DNA of 64,000 bases from Desertivirga arenae. GTDB lineage: Bacteria > Bacteroidota > Bacteroidia > Sphingobacteriales > Sphingobacteriaceae. Position 1 is the stretch's first letter, and each line of letters begins with the position of its first letter. A program made the translations under genes and the position numbers. Below the pieces are notes generated by a model. It was not told where the DNA came from and did not search any database. It was given only the letters and a program-made list of their open reading frames with translations. Location: NCBI RefSeq assembly GCF_017355785.1, contig NZ_JAFEWE010000003.1:434001-498000 (forward strand). The letters run 5' to 3'. This document shows, in pieces, positions 1 through 8,590 of this stretch.

Positions 1-832
1 CCTTCTCGGTCTTTCCTAAACTCTCAGCTGAAAAACCGGCCAGATAAATGAGATTAACATTATCCGGATCCAGTTGCAAGGCATCATCCGCCAGTTTCTG
101 AACGGTCTGATAATCCCCATTATCCGAGTAAATGTTTATAACCTTAAAAAGGATGTCCTTGTTTCCGGGAAATACTTTTCTTCCTTCTAAAAGCACTTCT
201 AATGACTTGCCGCTATTCCTGCTTGTTTCATAAAGATTAGAAAAAGAAAGATAGTAATCAGGCTGAGATTTATCCTTGTCTTTGATCAGTTGCTCATAAT
301 AGTGGACAGCTTGATTAATATGTCCAAGTTTTTCACATACCACAGCCAGATTATACTTCACCTGATAATTATCCTCATCCAGAGAATCAACAGCGATAAA
401 ATTACTATAGGCTTCAGGATAGTTTAAAGAAGTAACCGCCTTGTTTGCCTTTATGATATAAGCCTTTGCTAATTGTTTTTTAGCAAATGAGATCTCAGGC
501 TCATGATCATAATTCAGACGGGGGTTCTTTAAGCAGCCAAGAGAAAGTTTAGCCTCAATGATAGGATCGTTGTTGTATTTGAACTTCCTTTGCGCATCTT
601 CAAAAGCCAGAGAGGAGTATACCAGAGCTCTTATCAGATTATTGCGATATCCTAAAGAATCCTTTTTGGTTTTATAGGCATCGTCTATATTCTTTCGCGC
701 CTTCTCCAGGTTCCCGATATCTTTCGTAGAAGTATAAAGGGCAAAATTATTCATAGCTTCCTTTGTTAGTGTTTGTGCTGATAAGCTTAAAGTACAAAGT
801 GTTGCAGCTATTAATAATCCTGCCCTTAGCAT
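1..832 (-). CDS. TPR-repeat secreted protein, C-terminus cut by window edge
   Basis: An open frame runs from an ATG at 832 off the left edge, giving about 277 visible codons. The first 19 residues (MLRAGLLIAATLCTLSLSA) look like a signal peptide with cleavage before Gln. The rest is helical with repeated TPR-like pairs, such as the stretches around INQAVHYYEQLI and NYPEAYSNFIAVDSLD, so it is probably a periplasmic or outer-membrane-associated scaffold. It lies 63 bp downstream of gyrA on the same strand, with a GC-rich hairpin between them. Binding partner unknown. The frame and signal peptide are clear; the TPR assignment is by pattern only. Confidence 0.75.
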   Translation of the reverse strand, partial: MLRAGLLIAATLCTLSLSAQTLTKEAMNNFALYTSTKDIGNLEKARKNIDDAYKTKKDSLGYRNNLIRALVYSSLAFEDAQRKFKYNNDPIIEAKLSLGCLKNPRLNYDHEPEISFAKKQLAKAYIIKANKAVTSLNYPEAYSNFIAVDSLDEDNYQVKYNLAVVCEKLGHINQAVHYYEQLIKDKDKSQPDYYLSFSNLYETSRNSGKSLEVLLEGRKVFPGNKDILFKVINIYSDNGDYQTVQKLADDALQLDPDNVNLIYLAGFSAESLGKTEK

Positions 833-858
833 CAATGATAGTTAAATGTGTATACTAG

Positions 859-878
859 CAGGGGTAAAAATACCCCTG
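859..878. other. Hairpin between gyrA and the TPR gene
   Basis: An 8-bp perfect inverted repeat (CAGGGGTA / TACCCCTG) with a 4-nt loop lies in the 63-bp gap. The T-rich flank is on the plus-strand side, which is not the direction of gyrA transcription. It may act as a weak terminator or a processing site rather than a canonical intrinsic terminator. Confidence 0.4.
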
Positions 879-895
879 ATTTTATTTTTCTGATA

Positions 896-3514
896 TTATT
901 CTTCTTCTAACGAATCCTCTTCGTCATTGTTGTCTTCCGGTTCAGAATCCTCTTCCGGCTCTTCCAACTCTGCTGAAGCTTCGGCTGCTGCTAATTCCTC
1001 ATCGGTTACCTCAGCTACTGCATCCGTATCTATTGCTTCCTCATCATCGTGTTCAACCTTTGCAACTGAAGCAATCTCATCGTCTCCTTTAAAAGTGATC
1101 AGGCGAACACCCTGTGTTGCTCTACCCATAACTCTCAGCTGACTTACTGCAATCCTGATCACAATTCCCGAACGGTTAATGATCATCAGGTCATCTTTAT
1201 CAGTTACATCTTTCAAAGCAACCAACTCACCTGTTTTATCCGTTACGTTAATTGTCTTCACTCCTTTACCGCCACGGTTAGTGATACGGTAATCTTCAAG
1301 CAGTGTACGTTTTCCATACCCTTTCTCAGATACTACGAGAATAGACGACTCCGGATTATTAACGGCGATCATACCTATCGCTTCGTCTTTGTCATGAGCA
1401 AGAGAAACACCACGAACTCCGGTAGCAGTACGACCCATTGGTCTTACCTTACCTTCGTTAAAGCGAATTGCTCTTCCAGAACGAAGTGCAATAATAATTT
1501 CGCTATTTCCATCAGTCAGGTTTGCTTCCAGAAGCTGATCACCATCATTGATGTTGATCGCATTTATACCATTTGCTCTTGGACGGGAGTAGGCCTGGAG
1601 TGAGGTTTTCTTAATAGTACCTTTACGGGTACACATTACAATAAAGTTATTTTCAAGGTATTCCTGATCGCGAAGATCCTTAACCTTGATATACGCTTTG
1701 ATCTTCTCCTCTTTAGAGATGTTAACAATATTCTGTATTGCCCGTCCCTTACTTGTACGTGTACCTTCAGGAATCTCAAATACTCTCAACCAGTAACAAT
1801 GCCCATTCTCTGTGAATAGCAACAGGAAGTTGTGGTTCGAGGCTACGATAATATTTTCAATAAAGTCTTTATCGCGTGAATTCGATCCTATCGCTCCTTT
1901 ACCTCCGCGGGCCTGAGTACGGTACTCGGTAAGCGGAGTACGTTTTACATAGCCTTCGTGAGAAATGGTGATTACCACATCTTCATCCACGATGAAGTCT
2001 TCCATACGCATATCTTCAGCAGAATGTGTAATGGAGGTCTTCCGGCCATCACCGTATTTATCTTTTATTTCAAGAAGTTCGTCTTTGATGATCTTCATTC
2101 GAAGACCTTCATCTGCAAGTACAGACTTTAAGTAATCGATCGTCTTCATCAACTCGGCATACTCTTCTTTAATCTTATCACGCTCCAGACCCGTTAAACG
2201 ACGAAGCGTCATATCAAGAATAGCACGAGCCTGAATGTCTGATAAACCAAAGGTTTCGATCAAACCAGTTCTCGCATCTTCAGGAGTAGCAGAATTTCTG
2301 ATCAAACGAATAACCTCGTCAAGATGATCCAAAGCAATCAGCAATCCCTCGAGGATATGGGCACGTTTTTCTGCTTCGGCTAGTTCGAAACGGGTACGGC
2401 GAATAACCACTTCATGACGGTGATCAACAAAGTGTTTGATCAGGTCTTTCAAATTCAACAACATCGGCCGACCGTGAACCAGTGCAATGTTATTTATACT
2501 GAATGAAGTTTGAAGTGCTGTATATTTATATAGATTATTCAGTACGATGGAAGCATTGGCGTCGCGTTTGATCTCGTAAACAATACGCATCCCATCCCTG
2601 TCAGATTCATCCCTGATCTCAGAGATGCCTTCCAGCTTCTTCTCATTTACCAACTCTGCCGTACGCTCGATCATCATCGCCTTGTTCACCTGGTAAGGGA
2701 TCTCATTAACAATGATACGCTCACGGTCATTTCCAAAGCTCTCAATTTCAGCCTTTGCACGCATTACTACACGGCCCCGCCCAGTCTCATAAGCCTCCTT
2801 TACACCGTTATAGCCGTAAATGATACCTCCTGTAGGAAAGTCAGGTGCCTTAACGTGCTGCATCAGGCCTGCAACTTCAATATCTCTGTCGTCTATAAAA
2901 GCTACTGTTGCATCAATAACCTCATTAAGGTTATGTGGCGCCATGTTAGTGGCCATACCAACAGCAATACCAGAAGCTCCGTTAACAAGAAGGTTAGGTA
3001 TCTTAGAAGGAAGAACCGTAGGCTCTTCAATAGAATCGTCAAAGTTTAACTGATAATCAATGGTATCTTTATTGATATCAGCAAGCATCTCCTCAGCAAT
3101 CTTTTTCAGTCTTGCCTCCGTATAACGCATTGCCGCCGGACTATCTCCGTCGATGGATCCAAAGTTTCCCTGGCCATCAACTAACGGATAACGTAAACTC
3201 CAATCCTGGGCCATACGCACCATTGTATCGTAAACGGATGAGTCACCATGCGGGTGATATTTTCCAAGTACGTCTCCTACAATACGTGCTGATTTCTTAT
3301 ATGGTTTACCACTTGTTACCCCTAAATCGAGCATACCATAGAGTACCCGGCGGTGAACTGGTTTCAAACCATCGCGTACATCAGGTAAAGCACGGGAAAC
3401 AATTACCGACATCGAATAATCGATGTAAGCGGCTTTCATCTCCTCTTCAATATTTATTGGTATAATGCGGTCGTTGGTTGGTTCTAAATTACCGTTTTCT
3501 GTTTCTTCGGCCAT
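896..3514 (-). CDS. gyrA: DNA gyrase subunit A
   Basis: Cytoplasmic type II topoisomerase subunit that cuts and rejoins DNA; with GyrB it introduces negative supercoils. At 872 aa it is full length. The catalytic tyrosine is Tyr131 in [10 protein letters not shown]. The quinolone-resistance region has [10 protein letters not shown] with Ser at the E. coli Ser83 equivalent (Ser92) and Asp at the Asp87 equivalent (Asp96), the susceptible-type residues. The C-terminal beta-pinwheel carries a GyrA box (QARGGKG), which separates it from ParC. The last 50 or so residues form a strongly acidic tail. The ATG at 3514 is preceded by an AAGGAG Shine-Dalgarno, unusual for this phylum. It is divergent from the phosphatase gene at 3694. 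Confidence 0.98.
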   Translation of the reverse strand: MAEETENGNLEPTNDRIIPINIEEEMKAAYIDYSMSVIVSRALPDVRDGLKPVHRRVLYGMLDLGVTSGKPYKKSARIVGDVLGKYHPHGDSSVYDTMVRMAQDWSLRYPLVDGQGNFGSIDGDSPAAMRYTEARLKKIAEEMLADINKDTIDYQLNFDDSIEEPTVLPSKIPNLLVNGASGIAVGMATNMAPHNLNEVIDATVAFIDDRDIEVAGLMQHVKAPDFPTGGIIYGYNGVKEAYETGRGRVVMRAKAEIESFGNDRERIIVNEIPYQVNKAMMIERTAELVNEKKLEGISEIRDESDRDGMRIVYEIKRDANASIVLNNLYKYTALQTSFSINNIALVHGRPMLLNLKDLIKHFVDHRHEVVIRRTRFELAEAEKRAHILEGLLIALDHLDEVIRLIRNSATPEDARTGLIETFGLSDIQARAILDMTLRRLTGLERDKIKEEYAELMKTIDYLKSVLADEGLRMKIIKDELLEIKDKYGDGRKTSITHSAEDMRMEDFIVDEDVVITISHEGYVKRTPLTEYRTQARGGKGAIGSNSRDKDFIENIIVASNHNFLLLFTENGHCYWLRVFEIPEGTRTSKGRAIQNIVNISKEEKIKAYIKVKDLRDQEYLENNFIVMCTRKGTIKKTSLQAYSRPRANGINAININDGDQLLEANLTDGNSEIIIALRSGRAIRFNEGKVRPMGRTATGVRGVSLAHDKDEAIGMIAVNNPESSILVVSEKGYGKRTLLEDYRITNRGGKGVKTINVTDKTGELVALKDVTDKDDLMIINRSGIVIRIAVSQLRVMGRATQGVRLITFKGDDEIASVAKVEHDDEEAIDTDAVAEVTDEELAAAEASAELEEPEEDSEPEDNNDEEDSLEEE

Positions 3515-3524
3515 TGTTTGATCG

Positions 3525-3530
3525 CTCCTT
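3525..3530 (-). promoter_or_regulatory. Shine-Dalgarno of gyrA
   Basis: AAGGAG on the minus strand, 10 nt before the gyrA ATG. Clear Shine-Dalgarno sequences are uncommon in Bacteroidota, so this supports the chosen start. Confidence 0.6.
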
Positions 3531-3563
3531 TTTGAATTATTCTGTGCGCTTTAATGCGACCTG

Positions 3564-3571
3564 CGAAGATA
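3564..3571 (-). promoter_or_regulatory. Candidate -7 box of gyrA
   Basis: TATCTTCG on the minus strand differs by one base from the Bacteroidota TAnnTTTG -7 element. It lies 49 nt before the gyrA ATG. No clear -33 TTG partner was found. Confidence 0.4.
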
Positions 3572-3693
3572 AGAAAATATGCGAATACAGATTGGATGTG
3601 GAAAAGTTTTGAAAGAACAATGAGCTGATATAGCCATATGCTTAATCAAAACATTTACCAGATAACGTAACTTTACCTTTAAATTTTGTTCGT

Positions 3694-4500
3694 ATGAAAT
3701 TATCAAGGATCGGATTACTTGGATTAGGATTAATAATTGGATCCTGCTCGCTGAACAAACAAGCACAGACAGCCAACTCCTCCTCCACTCTGGTGGTGGA
3801 CGGGAAACTTTGGGCCGCTTTATGGCAACAACGATCGGCAGAATATCGGGCACTTTGCTTCCAGGCTTATAATATGGCAAAACTGCGACTTGATGCAAGC
3901 CTTCAGAAAAATTATGCTAAACCGCTTGCCATTGTAACTGATATTGATGAAACAGTTCTGGACAATAGTCCTAATACCGTAAGTCAGGGTTTAAAAGGGA
4001 AAGATTACGAACCCGAGTCATGGTATAAATGGACAGCAAAAGCAACCGCTGATACTGTACCCGGAGCTGCAGCTTTTTTAAAATATGCAGGCTCTAAACC
4101 TGTAACCATCTTCTATATTACCAACCGTGAAGAAAGAGAAAGGGCAGTAACAATCAATAACCTGAAAAAATATGATCTGCCAAATGCAGACAATGCTCAT
4201 CTCCTCCTAAAGCAAGGAACATCAGGAAAAGAAGCCAGAAGAATGGAGGTGCTGAAGAATTACGAAATCATTCTCTTATTGGGAGATAACTTATCTGACT
4301 TCACAAATCTCTTCGACAAGCAGCCTGAATCAAATCGTCGCAGCGCAGTTGACCTGCTTTCCGGAAGTTTTGGAAACAGATTTATTGTACTGCCAAACTC
4401 GATGTATGGCGACTGGGAAAGCTCATTATACCAATTTAATTATCAGCTTGACCCGAAGCAGAGAGAGGACTTAATAAAGAAAACCTTAAAATCAGAATAA
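3694..4500 (+). CDS. Class C acid phosphatase lipoprotein, e(P4) family
   Basis: Predicted outer-membrane lipoprotein of the HAD superfamily that dephosphorylates nucleotides and other phosphomonoesters, in the family of Haemophilus e(P4)/5'-nucleotidase. The signal peptide ends in a lipobox with Cys18 (LIIGSC). The nucleophile motif is Asp83-x-Asp85 in VTDIDETVLDN, diagnostic for class C acid phosphatases. A later GDNLSDF segment supplies the C-terminal metal-binding acid residues, and YITNRE matches the HAD motif II region. At 268 aa it has the usual family length. It is divergent from gyrA and convergent with the MFS gene, whose stop lies 7 nt away. Substrate is inferred from the family only. 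Confidence 0.9.
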   Translation: MKLSRIGLLGLGLIIGSCSLNKQAQTANSSSTLVVDGKLWAALWQQRSAEYRALCFQAYNMAKLRLDASLQKNYAKPLAIVTDIDETVLDNSPNTVSQGLKGKDYEPESWYKWTAKATADTVPGAAAFLKYAGSKPVTIFYITNREERERAVTINNLKKYDLPNADNAHLLLKQGTSGKEARRMEVLKNYEIILLLGDNLSDFTNLFDKQPESNRRSAVDLLSGSFGNRFIVLPNSMYGDWESSLYQFNYQLDPKQREDLIKKTLKSE

Positions 4501-4507
4501 ATAAGAA

Positions 4508-5743
4508 TTAATGTATTACTACAGTCCCTGATTTTTGCAAATCCAGTGCAGCTCCACTCTGTGCTATCTTTTTCCTGCCGATCGTTAATACCAATAAAGC
4601 CAATAGTGCTGAAGTCGCCATCACCCCTACCATTGGTACCGCCGTATGATCATTAAAGATGCTTATAGCAATTGATGACAACGATCCAATAGCCATTTGT
4701 AAAGCACCCATTAAAGCTGATGCACTACCTGCATTTTTTGAAAAAGGTGCCAGGGAAAGCGCTGAAGCATTGGGAAAAGAAAAGCCCAGACAACATAAAA
4801 ACAGAAATAACATGATAATGGTAGCGGTTAAACCAAACCAACCAGCCACCGTTCCTAAAAGGAAGACTATTCCGATCACACTCTGTACCACCAATGCTAC
4901 CAGCACAACTTCATCACTTCTCATCCGTTTTAGTACCAGATTATTCACCTGACTAGCACCAATAAATCCCACAGATAATAAGGCAAATATCCATCCGTAA
5001 ACCTTCTCGTTAACCTGGAATATTTCCATAAAAACAATCGGAGATCCGGATACGTAAGCGAACAAACCGGCAAAGCCTATAGCTCCGGTTAAGGCATAGG
5101 TAACAAATTGGGGCTCCTTTAATACCGCCATGAAGTTCTTTAGTATAGGTTTAGGCTTTAAAGAAAAATCCGGATCAGGCTTCACACTTTCGGGAAGCTT
5201 AAAGTATACTGCAGCAAGGATAAAAGCAGATATAATGGTCAGAATAAAGAACACCGTTTGCCAGCCGAACGCGGCTGTAACATATCCCCCAACTGTAGGA
5301 GCAACCATTGGAGAAACTCCAACCACCAACATTAGCAAGGAAAACACCCGCGCACTATCCTCCACTGGAAAAAGATCTCTCACCATAGCTATAGACGCAA
5401 CCCCTGCGGCGCAACTCCCTATCGCCTGTACAAATCGAAGATAAATTAGCGCTTCAATAGAATTAGAAAAAGCACATGCTAATGAAGCAATTACATATAA
5501 TGAAAGTCCAAAATACAAAGGCTTTTTTCTACCATACCTGTCAAGCAAAGGACCATAAAGAAGTTGCCCGAAAGATATTCCAATAAAGAAACTTGAAAGC
5601 GACAACGAAACCTGGGCCACCGTTGTATTCAGATCCTTCGCAATAGCCGGAAAGCCAGGAAGGTACATATCTATTGAAAAAGGCCCTAAAGCCGTTAATG
5701 TACCGAGAATAAAAATGATCAGTCCCGACCCCTTCTGTTTCAT
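4508..5743 (-). CDS. Bcr/CflA-type multidrug efflux MFS transporter
   Basis: Inner-membrane proton-driven drug/H+ antiporter of the DHA1 group with 12 predicted helices in 411 aa. The first helix has LTALGPFSIDMYLPGFP, the signature of the Bcr/CflA subfamily, where an acidic residue sits in TM1. The MFS motif A follows TM2 (LLYGPLLDRYGRKKPL). The C-terminus is short and cytoplasmic. It is read from its own promoter region, with 98 bp separating it from queE, and is convergent with the phosphatase. The exact drug range cannot be read from the sequence. Confidence 0.9.
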   Translation of the reverse strand: MKQKGSGLIIFILGTLTALGPFSIDMYLPGFPAIAKDLNTTVAQVSLSLSSFFIGISFGQLLYGPLLDRYGRKKPLYFGLSLYVIASLACAFSNSIEALIYLRFVQAIGSCAAGVASIAMVRDLFPVEDSARVFSLLMLVVGVSPMVAPTVGGYVTAAFGWQTVFFILTIISAFILAAVYFKLPESVKPDPDFSLKPKPILKNFMAVLKEPQFVTYALTGAIGFAGLFAYVSGSPIVFMEIFQVNEKVYGWIFALLSVGFIGASQVNNLVLKRMRSDEVVLVALVVQSVIGIVFLLGTVAGWFGLTATIIMLFLFLCCLGFSFPNASALSLAPFSKNAGSASALMGALQMAIGSLSSIAISIFNDHTAVPMVGVMATSALLALLVLTIGRKKIAQSGAALDLQKSGTVVIH

Positions 5744-5859
5744 AAATAGCTTAGATATTAAAATAAATCACCGGCGGCAAAAGTACTCCAAAGCATTCCC
5801 AAAAATGTCAGACGAAAAGCATTTAAGGTTATTGCTTTAAAATGGGACTTGTAAATAGG

Positions 5860-5867
5860 TATATTTG
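5860..5867 (+). promoter_or_regulatory. -7 promoter box of queE
   Basis: TATATTTG matches the Bacteroidota -7 consensus TAnnTTTG. It lies inside the longest possible queE frame (ATG at 5842) and 16 nt before the next in-frame ATG at 5884. This argues that 5884 is the true start. Confidence 0.6.
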
Positions 5868-5883
5868 CCGGCTAATTTTCAAG

Positions 5884-6507
5884 ATGTCACATCAGGTACC
5901 AGAAGACGGAACGCTACTTCCTTTAATGGAAGAATTTTATACGATACAGGGAGAGGGATTCAACACGGGAAAGGCTGCATATTTCATACGTCTAGGAGGA
6001 TGTGATGTAGGTTGTCATTGGTGCGATGTAAAGGAAAGCTGGGATGCTGAACTTCATCCCTTAACTCCTGCCGACATAATTGTAGGGAATGCTGAGAAAT
6101 ATCCAGGCAAAGCTGTGGTGGTTACCGGCGGCGAACCCTTAATCTATAATCTGGACTACCTTACTGCCCAGCTGCAGAAAAAGGGAATAAAAACCTTTAT
6201 TGAAACCTCAGGTGCTTATCCCCTTTCAGGCTCCTGGGACTGGATATGTCTTTCACCGAAAAAATTCAAGGGTCCCGTTCCTAGAATCGCCAGTGCGGCT
6301 AATGAATTAAAGGTGATCGTTTTTAACAAAAGCGATTTCGCCTGGGCAGAACAACATGCGGCTCTGGTTGGACCTGATTGTAAATTGTATCTGCAGCCAG
6401 AATGGTCTAAGTCCAAGGAGATGACCCCCTTAATTATTAATTATGTAATGGAGAATCCGAAATGGGAAATTTCTCTGCAAACCCATAAATATCTGAATAT
6501 CCCGTAA
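5884..6507 (+). CDS. queE: 7-carboxy-7-deazaguanine synthase
   Basis: Radical-SAM enzyme that converts 6-carboxytetrahydropterin to 7-carboxy-7-deazaguanine in the queuosine/preQ0 pathway. With the start at 5884 it has 207 aa. The cluster-binding motif is the QueE-type CxxxCxxC (Cys40, Cys44, Cys47 in GGCDVGCHWCD), preceded by the family hallmark EFYTIQGEG, and VTGGEPL binds SAM. An upstream ATG at 5842 would add 14 residues, but a consensus -7 box lies between the two, so the shorter form is preferred. No other queuosine gene is nearby. It runs in the same direction as the OmpA gene, 23 bp downstream of its stop. Confidence 0.93.
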   Translation: MSHQVPEDGTLLPLMEEFYTIQGEGFNTGKAAYFIRLGGCDVGCHWCDVKESWDAELHPLTPADIIVGNAEKYPGKAVVVTGGEPLIYNLDYLTAQLQKKGIKTFIETSGAYPLSGSWDWICLSPKKFKGPVPRIASAANELKVIVFNKSDFAWAEQHAALVGPDCKLYLQPEWSKSKEMTPLIINYVMENPKWEISLQTHKYLNIP

Positions 6508-6530
6508 CTTGCTACCAAAAAATCCGTTTC

Positions 6531-8435
6531 ATGATTACCATGAAAACTTTTTTGGCCATTGCCCTGACTTTTTGTTTTTACGGCAGTTTTGCACAGTCCC
6601 TGTCTTCTCAAAATAAGAAGGCCTTAAAATCCTACGAATTGGCAAATCAGCTATTGTCTACTAACCAGTATACTAAAGCTTTAGAGGAGTTGAAGTCGGC
6701 CATTGCTGAAGATAGTCGTTTCGCTGAGGCCTATTTCCTCTCGGGTGATATTTTAAGGCGACTTCAACGGTTTGAAGAAGCTAAGAATAATTATAAGAAA
6801 GTTGCTGAACTGAATCCTAAAATTGATCCTTCTCTGTATTTCAATCTGGGGGAAAGCGAATTGCGTACTGGCGATTATAGTACCGCCCTGCTTCACTTGA
6901 AAGAGTATAGCACTACTCCTAACCTGAGTGACAGTAGAAAAAAGCTCCTTTCTAAACATCTTGCAGATGCTGAATTTTCCATTGAAGCCACTAAAAGACC
7001 GGTCAGTTTCAACCCAAAAAATAGCGGACCTGAAGTGAACTCCGCTGCCGACGAATATCTTCCTGTAGTCACTGCAGATGAAAATACTCTCATCTTCACC
7101 AGAAAGAACAACAATAATGAAGATTTTTATCACAGCACTCGTTCTGGCAGTAATAACTGGCAAAAAGCCAGTTATTTAAGTCCTAATATTAACACAAGCC
7201 TTTTCAATGAGGGCTCACAGTGTATCTCACCTGATGGGAAATACCTCTTCTTTACTGGCTGTAACAGACCGGATGGCCTGGGCAGATGTGACATCTATGT
7301 TTGTCACCGCGAAGGAGATGAGTGGAGTAAACCTTTCAATTTGGGGTCACCTGTTAATGGCAACACCTGGGAGTCGCAACCTTCCATAAGCGCTGACGGT
7401 CGTACCCTTTATTTTGTGAGCAGCAGGCCGGGAGGATTGGGCGGCTTCGATATCTGGAAGACTATTTTACTGCAGGATGGGAATTGGGCTGCTCCAGAAA
7501 ATCTTGGTCCCGAAATTAATACCCCTTATGATGAGGAATCTGCTTTCATTCACCCTGATGGAAAGACACTTTACTTCTCTTCCAAAGGCTGGCCGGGACT
7601 GGGCGGAAGAGACCTTTTCTTTAGCAAATTGGATAATAACGGGAAATGGCAAAAACCGGTAAACCTGGGCTATCCCATAAACACTTTTAAAGATGAAGGT
7701 GGTCTGACTGTAAGTACGAATGGAAGAACAGCTTATTTTTCGTCTGACAAAGAAGGTGGACTCGGGGGCATGGATCTGTATTCCTTTGAACTTGCAAAAT
7801 CCCTTAGACCTGAAACAGTTACTTATGTGAAAGGCAACATCACCGATGCAGAAACAGGAGAAACCCTGGCAGCCGCTGTTAAAGTAATTGAACTGAACTC
7901 TAACACAGCAGTATACGAAGACAATGCAGAAGAAGGATCATTTATGGCAACTATGCCGGCCGGAAAACAATACGCCTTAGAAGTTGAGAAAGAAGGATAC
8001 CTATTCTATTCGCACAATTTCTCCCTGGTACAATCCGCGGAAACAGATCAGCACTTTGCGATAAAAGCAAGTCTAAACAAGATTAAAGAAGGCAGCCTAG
8101 TTGTATTAAATAATATTTTCTTCGACACGAATAAATATACCTTACTTCCAGAGTCAAAAGCCGAATTAGGCCAGTTGATCAATTTCCTTTCAGCAAATCC
8201 AAAGGTAAACATTGAAATCGGTGGCCATACTGATAATGTAGGTGATGAGAAGACCAATCTTATTTTATCAGAAAACAGGGCAAAGGCAGTGTATCAGTAT
8301 TTGATCTCTAACAAGGTCTCCCCTGCCCGTCTAAGCTTCAAAGGCTATGGCAAAACAAAATCTGTCGCAGATAATTCAACGGAAGCAGGAAGAAAGCAAA
8401 ACAGGAGAACTGAGTTCAGAATCACGAAAATCTAA
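6531..8435 (+). CDS. OmpA-family protein with TPR, PD40 propeller and peptidoglycan-binding domain (PorE-like architecture)
   Basis: Exported cell-envelope protein of 634 aa. A signal peptide ends near FYGSFAQ. TPR repeats follow (about residues 25-155), then a five-bladed PD40/WD40-like propeller (about 165-420, repeated blades such as SADGRTLYFVSSRPGGLGG). A carboxypeptidase-regulatory-like beta sandwich follows (about 430-515), then an OmpA C-terminal peptidoglycan-binding domain with IGGHTDNVGD and NRRTEFRI. This domain order is that of PorE, a type IX secretion component of Porphyromonas, but paralogues with the same plan and other roles are common and no clear lipobox Cys is seen. The ATG at 6540 (MKTFLAIA) is an equally likely start. 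No other por gene is in the window. Confidence 0.88.
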   Translation: MITMKTFLAIALTFCFYGSFAQSLSSQNKKALKSYELANQLLSTNQYTKALEELKSAIAEDSRFAEAYFLSGDILRRLQRFEEAKNNYKKVAELNPKIDPSLYFNLGESELRTGDYSTALLHLKEYSTTPNLSDSRKKLLSKHLADAEFSIEATKRPVSFNPKNSGPEVNSAADEYLPVVTADENTLIFTRKNNNNEDFYHSTRSGSNNWQKASYLSPNINTSLFNEGSQCISPDGKYLFFTGCNRPDGLGRCDIYVCHREGDEWSKPFNLGSPVNGNTWESQPSISADGRTLYFVSSRPGGLGGFDIWKTILLQDGNWAAPENLGPEINTPYDEESAFIHPDGKTLYFSSKGWPGLGGRDLFFSKLDNNGKWQKPVNLGYPINTFKDEGGLTVSTNGRTAYFSSDKEGGLGGMDLYSFELAKSLRPETVTYVKGNITDAETGETLAAAVKVIELNSNTAVYEDNAEEGSFMATMPAGKQYALEVEKEGYLFYSHNFSLVQSAETDQHFAIKASLNKIKEGSLVVLNNIFFDTNKYTLLPESKAELGQLINFLSANPKVNIEIGGHTDNVGDEKTNLILSENRAKAVYQYLISNKVSPARLSFKGYGKTKSVADNSTEAGRKQNRRTEFRITKI

Positions 8436-8590
8436 GGAGCATGAAAGAAATGAAGATCTTTCTCCCGTCATTTTAACAGTATAAACTACTAATGAGCAGA
8501 CTTTTAGTCGTGCTTCGGTGAAATCAGAAGACAAATTTTCAGGAAATAAAAAGTTAAAGTTGCTGGCAAATCTTTTGCTTAAGGTCTAGC

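Noticed and set aside
859-878. Canonical intrinsic terminator after gyrA
   Set aside because: A stem is present, but the T run is on the wrong side for gyrA, so it is listed only as a hairpin.
3225-3270. Possible quinolone-resistance change in gyrA
   Set aside because: The region encodes Ser and Asp at the E. coli 83 and 87 positions, which are the susceptible-type residues.
3551-3898. Open frame on the minus strand opposite the phosphatase gene
   Set aside because: It crosses the gyrA/phosphatase promoter region and the lipobox of a clear gene; its product is not protein-like.
8436-8590. Heat-shock operator (CIRCE) before clpB
   Set aside because: No TTAGCACTC-N9-GAGTGCTAA-like inverted repeat is present in this gap.
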